In this document: in pieces, positions 6,559 to 9,716 of the stretch | Numbering within the stretch: the stretch's first letter is position 1 | How the letters are laid out: each line of letters starts with the position of its first letter | Program-made: the position numbers and the translations under genes | Notes under the pieces: generated by a model | What the model saw: only the letters and a program-made list of their open reading frames with translations | Databases searched by the model: none | What the model was told of the DNA's origin: nothing | Assembly: GCA_900554495.1 (NCBI GenBank) | Contig: USHR01000057.1 | Span: 1 to 9,716 of the forward strand | Direction: 5' to 3' | Origin: an uncultured Collinsella sp. | GTDB lineage: Bacteria > Actinomycetota > Coriobacteriia > Coriobacteriales > Coriobacteriaceae | Length of the DNA: 9,716 nt

Positions 6559-6969
6559 CTAAACCACGACGCCATTGCAGTGGTCGATTTCGTGCTGGAT
6601 GATCTCGGCGGTGTAGCCCGAGAAGTTTTTGATGCGGTGGACGAAGTTCTCGTCCAAATACTCAACCTTAATGCGGCGATAGCGGGTACAGGGACGCTCG
6701 CCGATCAGCGAGAGACATCCTTCGCTCGTCTGATAGGCATTGACCTGCTCAAGAATTTGAGGGTTGTACATCAGGAGTGTCCTGTTGCCGTCCTTTACGC
6801 AGATGATGCGTTTGCGCACGCCGATCATGTTGGCGGCGAGGCCCACGCACTCGCGCTCATGCTCGTGGAGCGTATCCAGGAGATCCTGCCCGGTCGCGGC
6901 ATCGTCGGGTCCCGCGTCTTCGGAAGGCAGACGCAAAAAGAACTCGGATTTCATGATGGGCTTAATCAT
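6559..6969 (-). CDS. def: Short peptide deformylase
   Basis: This 136-aa protein has all three peptide deformylase motifs: CVGLAANMIG (41-50), EGCLS with metal-ligand Cys85 (83-87), and QHEIDH with His126, Glu127 and His130 (125-130). The family removes the formyl group from the N-terminal Met of new proteins using a ferrous or zinc centre. The chain stops six residues after HEIDH, so the C-terminal helix of classical enzymes (about 165-190 aa) is missing. In motif 1 the usual Gln that holds the formyl oxygen (GLAAxQ) is Met48. I recall short deformylases of this type in gut Firmicutes, often as a second copy, so this may be an accessory deformylase. The chosen ATG has GAGGAG upstream on the minus strand; the frame extends further upstream without a better start. 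The LysR gene follows 36 nt downstream. Confidence 0.88.
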   Translation of the reverse strand: MIKPIMKSEFFLRLPSEDAGPDDAATGQDLLDTLHEHERECVGLAANMIGVRKRIICVKDGNRTLLMYNPQILEQVNAYQTSEGCLSLIGERPCTRYRRIKVEYLDENFVHRIKNFSGYTAEIIQHEIDHCNGVVV

Positions 6970-7174
6970 GGCGGGCTCCTCATGTCTTATGCTTTCGTGG
7001 ACTTTTAATAATAGCGCGGAAGGAAAGCTGTGCGTCCGCGTTACAATCTTTCGACGTTGGACCATGTTGTCAGACTCGTCGAGTACGGCGTCTGGCGTAA
7101 GTCTAGGGCTCATTTTTCGCCCTGGACTGTTCCTCTGGGGCGATGCGACTGTCGTTCCAAGAGGAAGGAAATGC
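6970..7174. promoter_or_regulatory. Divergent intergenic region between the deformylase and MFS genes
   Basis: This 205-nt gap must hold promoters for both directions. On the minus strand TATTAT (7013-7008) is a good -10 match about 40 nt upstream of the deformylase start, but no matching -35 is visible. On the plus strand TACAAT (7042-7047) is a -10-like hexamer, also without a clear -35; TTGTCA at 7067-7072 has no partner at normal spacing. Both promoter calls are tentative. Confidence 0.35.
7100..7128 (+). other. Hairpin in the leader of the MFS gene
   Basis: AGTCTAGGGC (7100-7109) pairs with GCCCTGGACT (7119-7128) over 10 bp, including one T-G wobble on this strand, around the loop TCATTTTTC. 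No U-tract follows, so it is not a classical terminator. It sits 46 nt before the MFS start codon and might control translation or mRNA stability. Confidence 0.4.
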
Positions 7175-8590
7175 ATGGGGAGCAAATCTCAGCAACAAGT
7201 TCAAGTAGCGCCATCGGCCACTGCGGCGATTCTCGTCGTAATGTATATTGCAGCCTTTGTTGCCGCGTTTAACGAGAACATCATTAACGTGGCGTTGCAC
7301 GACATTATGGCGGCCTTTTCGGTGAGTGCCACCACGGCGCAGTGGCTCGTTTCGGGCTACATGATCGTGACGTCGATCTTTACGGCCATCATGGCCTTCC
7401 TGTCCGGCCGTTTCTCGACGCGCAAGCTGCTGTTTTTCGCATGCGGATGCATGGTCGCCGGCGAAGTCCTGTGCCTGTTCGCTCCGTCATTTAGCGTTTT
7501 GCTGCCAAGCCGTATTTTGCAGGCTGCGGGATCGGGCATCTTGTTCCCGCTCATGATGAACGTGGTGCTGTCTTGCGCTCCGCGCGAGAAGCTCGGTCTC
7601 TATCTGAGCCTGGGCGGAGCCTGCATTACGCTGGGGCCGGCGTTTGGACCCGTGATCAGCGGTCTTATGTGCACGTTGTTTGGCTGGAGGGCGGTGTTCG
7701 TAGTGCCGCTGGTGGGCGGCATTGTGGTCGCTGCGGCGGGCGTAAAGCTTGTTCAGAATGTCGGAGAGCGTTCGAACGCCACGCTTGATATTCTGTCGGT
7801 TGTTTTGCTCGCCGCCGGTATTACGGCATTTGTGTATTCCGTAGGCGAGTTCTCGACCAATCTGATTGCCGGTATCGTGACGCTTTTCGCCGCCATTGTG
7901 CTGCTCGGCCTGTTTGCGGCCCGCCAGCTCAAGCTCGAGCATCCGGTGCTTAACGTGCGTCCCATGGCGAGCGTTCGTTTTTGGCCTGCGTGTCTGCTTG
8001 TGGTGGTGTCGATGATGACGACGTTCTCGATGAGCGTTTTGTTGCCGCTCTATTTTGAGGGCGCATACGGCATGACCGCACTTGTTGCGGGCTTGCTCAT
8101 TTTGCCGGCGATTGCCTGCAACGCCGTGACCTCGATTGTGGGCGGACGCGTGATGGACGCCCGTGGCGCATGGCCGCTGCTGCCGGTCGGCTTTGCCCTG
8201 ATTGCCGTGGGGCAGACTGCCATCTCGATGACGGCGGCAAGCATGAACATCGGCGTCGTCGTGGCGCTGACCGTTGTGGTGTATGCCGGAGTCGGTTTGG
8301 TGCTGAGCCCCTCGCAAACGGCCGGCTTGGAGACGCTGCCTGCCGCTGAACATCCTCACGGAACGGCATTGCTTAACACGTGGAATATGATTGCCGCATC
8401 GTTTGGCCCGTCGCTGTTTATCGGCCTGCTCTCGAGTTCTGCGTCGACTGCCGGCGCGGCTGGCGCTGCGACCGACGTTGCCCAGGCGATTGGATTTGCA
8501 ACTGCCGTGCGTGTGGCGGCTGTGATTGCCGTGGTCGGGTTCGCGACGTCGCTGGTGTACGCTCGTCGCGAGTCGCACATGTCGCATTAA
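7175..8590 (+). CDS. DHA2-family (14-TM type) major facilitator transporter
   Basis: This 471-aa integral membrane protein probably exports drugs or metabolites by proton antiport. It has many hydrophobic segments. Family motifs include FNENIINVALHDIMAAFSVSATTAQWLVSGYMI (32-64, motif D1 region), a motif A loop GRFSTRKLLF (78-87), RILQAAGSG (113-121, motif B with Arg113) and GACITLGPAFGPVISG (148-163, motif C, typical of antiporters). Length and D1 style suit the EmrB/QacA (DHA2) group. The TM1 aspartate of motif D1 (LDxTIVNVALP) appears as Asn33 with Glu34 beside it, and the Pro after VAL is His42. GAGGAAGGAA (7161-7170) precedes the chosen ATG by a few bases; the overlapping out-of-frame ATG at 7171 is rejected. 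The frame is open upstream into the deformylase antisense, but no start there has a site. The substrate is unknown. Confidence 0.88.
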   Translation: MGSKSQQQVQVAPSATAAILVVMYIAAFVAAFNENIINVALHDIMAAFSVSATTAQWLVSGYMIVTSIFTAIMAFLSGRFSTRKLLFFACGCMVAGEVLCLFAPSFSVLLPSRILQAAGSGILFPLMMNVVLSCAPREKLGLYLSLGGACITLGPAFGPVISGLMCTLFGWRAVFVVPLVGGIVVAAAGVKLVQNVGERSNATLDILSVVLLAAGITAFVYSVGEFSTNLIAGIVTLFAAIVLLGLFAARQLKLEHPVLNVRPMASVRFWPACLLVVVSMMTTFSMSVLLPLYFEGAYGMTALVAGLLILPAIACNAVTSIVGGRVMDARGAWPLLPVGFALIAVGQTAISMTAASMNIGVVVALTVVVYAGVGLVLSPSQTAGLETLPAAEHPHGTALLNTWNMIAASFGPSLFIGLLSSSASTAGAAGAATDVAQAIGFATAVRVAAVIAVVGFATSLVYARRESHMSH

Positions 8591-8742
8591 TGTGTGCACA
8601 TAGATTCTGCAGCTAGATTGGATGGCGACACCATAAACTAATGGACGTTTTGCCGAGAGGCATGAATGTTTAAAGCGCAAAGAGTGCGCGACGGGCCCCG
8701 CGAATGGGGCGATGATGCCCGAGAGGGCCAAGAAGGAGTCTC
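8591..8742 (+). promoter_or_regulatory. Structured 5' leader of the RGG-protein gene
   Basis: Four compact hairpins follow each other: TGCC-GAGA-GGCA (8651-8662), GCGCA-AAGAG-TGCGC (8675-8689), GCCCC-GCGAAT-GGGGC (8695-8710) and GCCC-GAGA-GGGC (8717-8728). The ribosome site AAGGAG (8733-8738) comes 4 nt after the last one and 4 nt before the start. Two loops are GNRA-type (GAGA). Alternative pairings exist: CGGG 8692-8695 with CCCG 8718-8721, and GGCCC 8694-8698 with GGGCC 8725-8729. They are mutually exclusive with the last hairpin. I see no clear terminator after the MFS gene and only a weak -10 candidate (TAAACT 8634-8639), so co-transcription with the MFS gene is possible. Confidence 0.5.
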
Positions 8743-9606
8743 ATGTCCGAGAACGAAGAGATCATGAACGAGACCGAGAACGAGACCATGGCTGCCGAGG
8801 TTGAGGCAGTCGAGACCGTGGAGACCGAAGCTGCCGAGGTTGAGGCTGCTGACGAGGTTTCCGCCGAGGAGGAGGCCGAGGTTGTCGAGGCCGCCGTTGA
8901 TTACGATGATGAAGAGCTGATGGACAAGATGCAGAAGGCCGCCCGCCTGCTGCGTAGCCGTCGCTTTGCTATTTCCAAGGAGGAGGAGGCCAAGGCCGAG
9001 CGCATGGCGAACATCGAGCGCGCCATCAAGCTTCTTGACCTCAAGCCCAAGATGGAGCAGAAGGAAATGTCCGACCTGCTGGGCATGCGCCTTCGTGAGC
9101 TCGATGGCCTGATGGCCGAGGCCGAGGCTGCCGATCTGGTCGGCCGCATCGACGACGCCGAGGGCGATATGCGCAAGATCGTTGTCTTCGCTGCCGAGGA
9201 TGCCGCTGAGGGCCTGGTCGAGCTTGCCAACAAGAAGGAGAAGCTCCTGCCCGAGCTTTCTTACGAGGAGGCCACCGAGCTGATGGCCGCTCTCGATAAG
9301 GTTATCGCTCCGCTCGTCGCCATGGGCCTGGACGAGGACCGCGGTCCTCGCGGCGGTCGTGACGATCGCGGTGGCCGTGGCGGCGACCGTGGCGGTCGCG
9401 GTGGCGATCGTGGCGGCCGTGGCGGCTTTGGTGACCGCGGCGGCGACCGTGGCGGTCGCGGCGGCTTTGGCGGCAACCGTGGTGGCTATGGCGATCGCGG
9501 TGGCAACCGTGGCGGCTTTGGCGGCAACCGTGGTAACGACCGCGGCGGTCGTGGTGGCGACCGTGGCGGCCGCAACGGCGGCGGCTTCCGCGGTAACCGT
9601 TTTTAG
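8743..9606 (+). CDS. Acidic-head, MarR-like winged-helix protein with RGG-repeat tail
   Basis: This 287-aa protein has three contrasting parts. Residues 1-61 form an acidic, probably disordered head (26 Asp/Glu, no Lys/Arg, repeats of E-[AV]-E-A type). Residues about 62-196 are mostly helical and match the MarR winged-helix pattern: IERAIKLLDLKPKMEQKEMSDLLGMRLRELDGLMAEAEAADLVGRIDD, then a wing (GDMRKIVVF, 141-149) and helices EDAAEGLVELANKKEKLLPEL. Residues 201-287 are an RGG box: 16 RGG triplets spaced by D, N, F or Y, 21 Arg, no Lys and no Glu. RGG boxes bind RNA and drive condensate formation in eukaryotic proteins and in some bacterial RNA helicases and cold-shock-type proteins. A role in RNA or nucleoid binding is inferred, not shown. 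Oddly, no enzymatic or classic RNA-binding domain (RRM, KH, CSD, DEAD) accompanies the tail. AAGGAG at 8733-8738 supports the start. Confidence 0.85.
   Translation: MSENEEIMNETENETMAAEVEAVETVETEAAEVEAADEVSAEEEAEVVEAAVDYDDEELMDKMQKAARLLRSRRFAISKEEEAKAERMANIERAIKLLDLKPKMEQKEMSDLLGMRLRELDGLMAEAEAADLVGRIDDAEGDMRKIVVFAAEDAAEGLVELANKKEKLLPELSYEEATELMAALDKVIAPLVAMGLDEDRGPRGGRDDRGGRGGDRGGRGGDRGGRGGFGDRGGDRGGRGGFGGNRGGYGDRGGNRGGFGGNRGNDRGGRGGDRGGRNGGGFRGNRF
9343..9603 (+). repeat. Low-complexity GC-rich repeat encoding the RGG tail
   Basis: The codons for the tail are near-tandem GGC/GGT/CGT/CGC/GAC units. Two exact internal repeats stand out: about 23 nt at 9379-9401 and again at 9439-9461, and 24 nt at 9460-9483 and again at 9511-9534. 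Gly and Arg codon choice alternates (GGC/GGT, CGT/CGC), so most units are not identical. The region could still change length by slippage or recombination. Confidence 0.85.
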
Positions 9607-9633
9607 TTACGGCGTTTTACCAAACGCCGTAAC
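9606..9633 (+). terminator. Perfect hairpin at the stop codon of the RGG-protein gene
   Basis: GTTACGGCGTTT (9606-9617) pairs perfectly over 12 bp with 9622-9633 around a 4-nt loop, starting on the last base of the TAG stop. The stem is strong but no U-tract follows on either strand. It may act as a weak or factor-assisted terminator, or as a 3' stabilising stem. Confidence 0.55.
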
Positions 9634-9682
9634 GGCTCGACGCTGCGCGGGTCGCATTTGAGACAATCTGACGTTCAACTTC

Positions 9683-9716
9683 AAGGGCGCGACCAGAAGG
9701 TCAGCGCCCTTTCGTT
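9683..9716 (+). terminator. Second terminator-like hairpin at the window end
   Basis: AAGGGCGC (9683-9690) pairs with GCGCCCTT (9704-9711) and the stem continues GACC/GGTC around an AGAA loop with one bulged A (9703). It ends in TTTCGTT at the window edge. It is probably the real transcription end for the RGG-protein gene. What follows is outside the window. Confidence 0.65.

Noticed and set aside
6547..7008. 153-codon open frame on the plus strand over the deformylase
   Set aside because: The minus strand carries all three deformylase motifs; this frame is the complement of that gene.
8593..8600. TGTGCACA palindrome after the MFS gene
   Set aside because: An 8-nt palindrome is expected by chance at this window size and it is not placed at a recognisable promoter.
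7487..8731. 414-codon open frame on the minus strand
   Set aside because: Opposite the MFS gene. Its translation is a Arg/His/Gln-rich low-complexity chain typical of antisense of membrane-protein genes in GC-rich DNA.
9343..9603. CRISPR-like or satellite array
   Set aside because: Repeats are irregular, in frame with a protein and explained by RGG codons. There are no unique spacers of constant length.
9359..9661. Plus-strand frame giving an Ala/Val-rich chain over the RGG tail
   Set aside because: It is a frame-shifted reading of the Gly/Arg codon repeat, without a ribosome site. The hydrophobic appearance is a by-product of GC-rich repeats.

Overview
The window reads as bacterial DNA of moderately high GC, with dense genes, short intergenic gaps and strong AAGGAG-type ribosome binding sites. 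The mix of a Glc-family PTS permease, a DHA2 transporter and an RGG-tailed MarR-like protein suggests a gut Coriobacteriia member such as Collinsella. The genus is an inference from style and gene content, not from a search.

Left part (1-5475, + strand). The window opens in the C-terminus of an AlaA-like PLP aminotransferase, closed by a perfect 13-bp terminator hairpin. A 17-nt perfect palindrome next to a -10-like hexamer (296-316) then precedes a probable operon: an amidohydrolase-2-like protein (394-1428), two consecutive cytosolic relatives of neutral/alkaline ceramidase (1455-2702 and 2721-3839) and, after a 193-nt gap, a sucrose/beta-glucoside-type PTS EIIBC permease (4033-5475). No glycosidase or phosphosugar enzyme is present. 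Of the three hydrolase-like proteins, two appear by eye to lack key active-site residues and only the second ceramidase-like protein keeps nearly all of them. I read the locus as an uncharacterised PTS-linked uptake and intracellular processing system whose substrate cannot be named from the sequence.

Middle (5476-7174). A bidirectional terminator separates the permease from two genes on the minus strand: a short 136-aa peptide deformylase and, 36 nt downstream of it, a LysR-type regulator. A divergent intergenic region follows.

Right part (7175-9716, + strand). A 14-TM-type DHA2 major facilitator transporter is followed by a leader containing four small hairpins, two with GAGA tetraloops. 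Next comes an unusual 287-aa protein with three parts: an acidic head without any Lys/Arg in its first 61 residues, a MarR-like winged helix, and an 87-residue tail with 16 RGG triplets. The window ends in two hairpins.

The two most interesting items are the RGG-tailed MarR-like protein with its structured leader, and the PTS-linked operon of partly degenerate ceramidase/amidohydrolase-like proteins.
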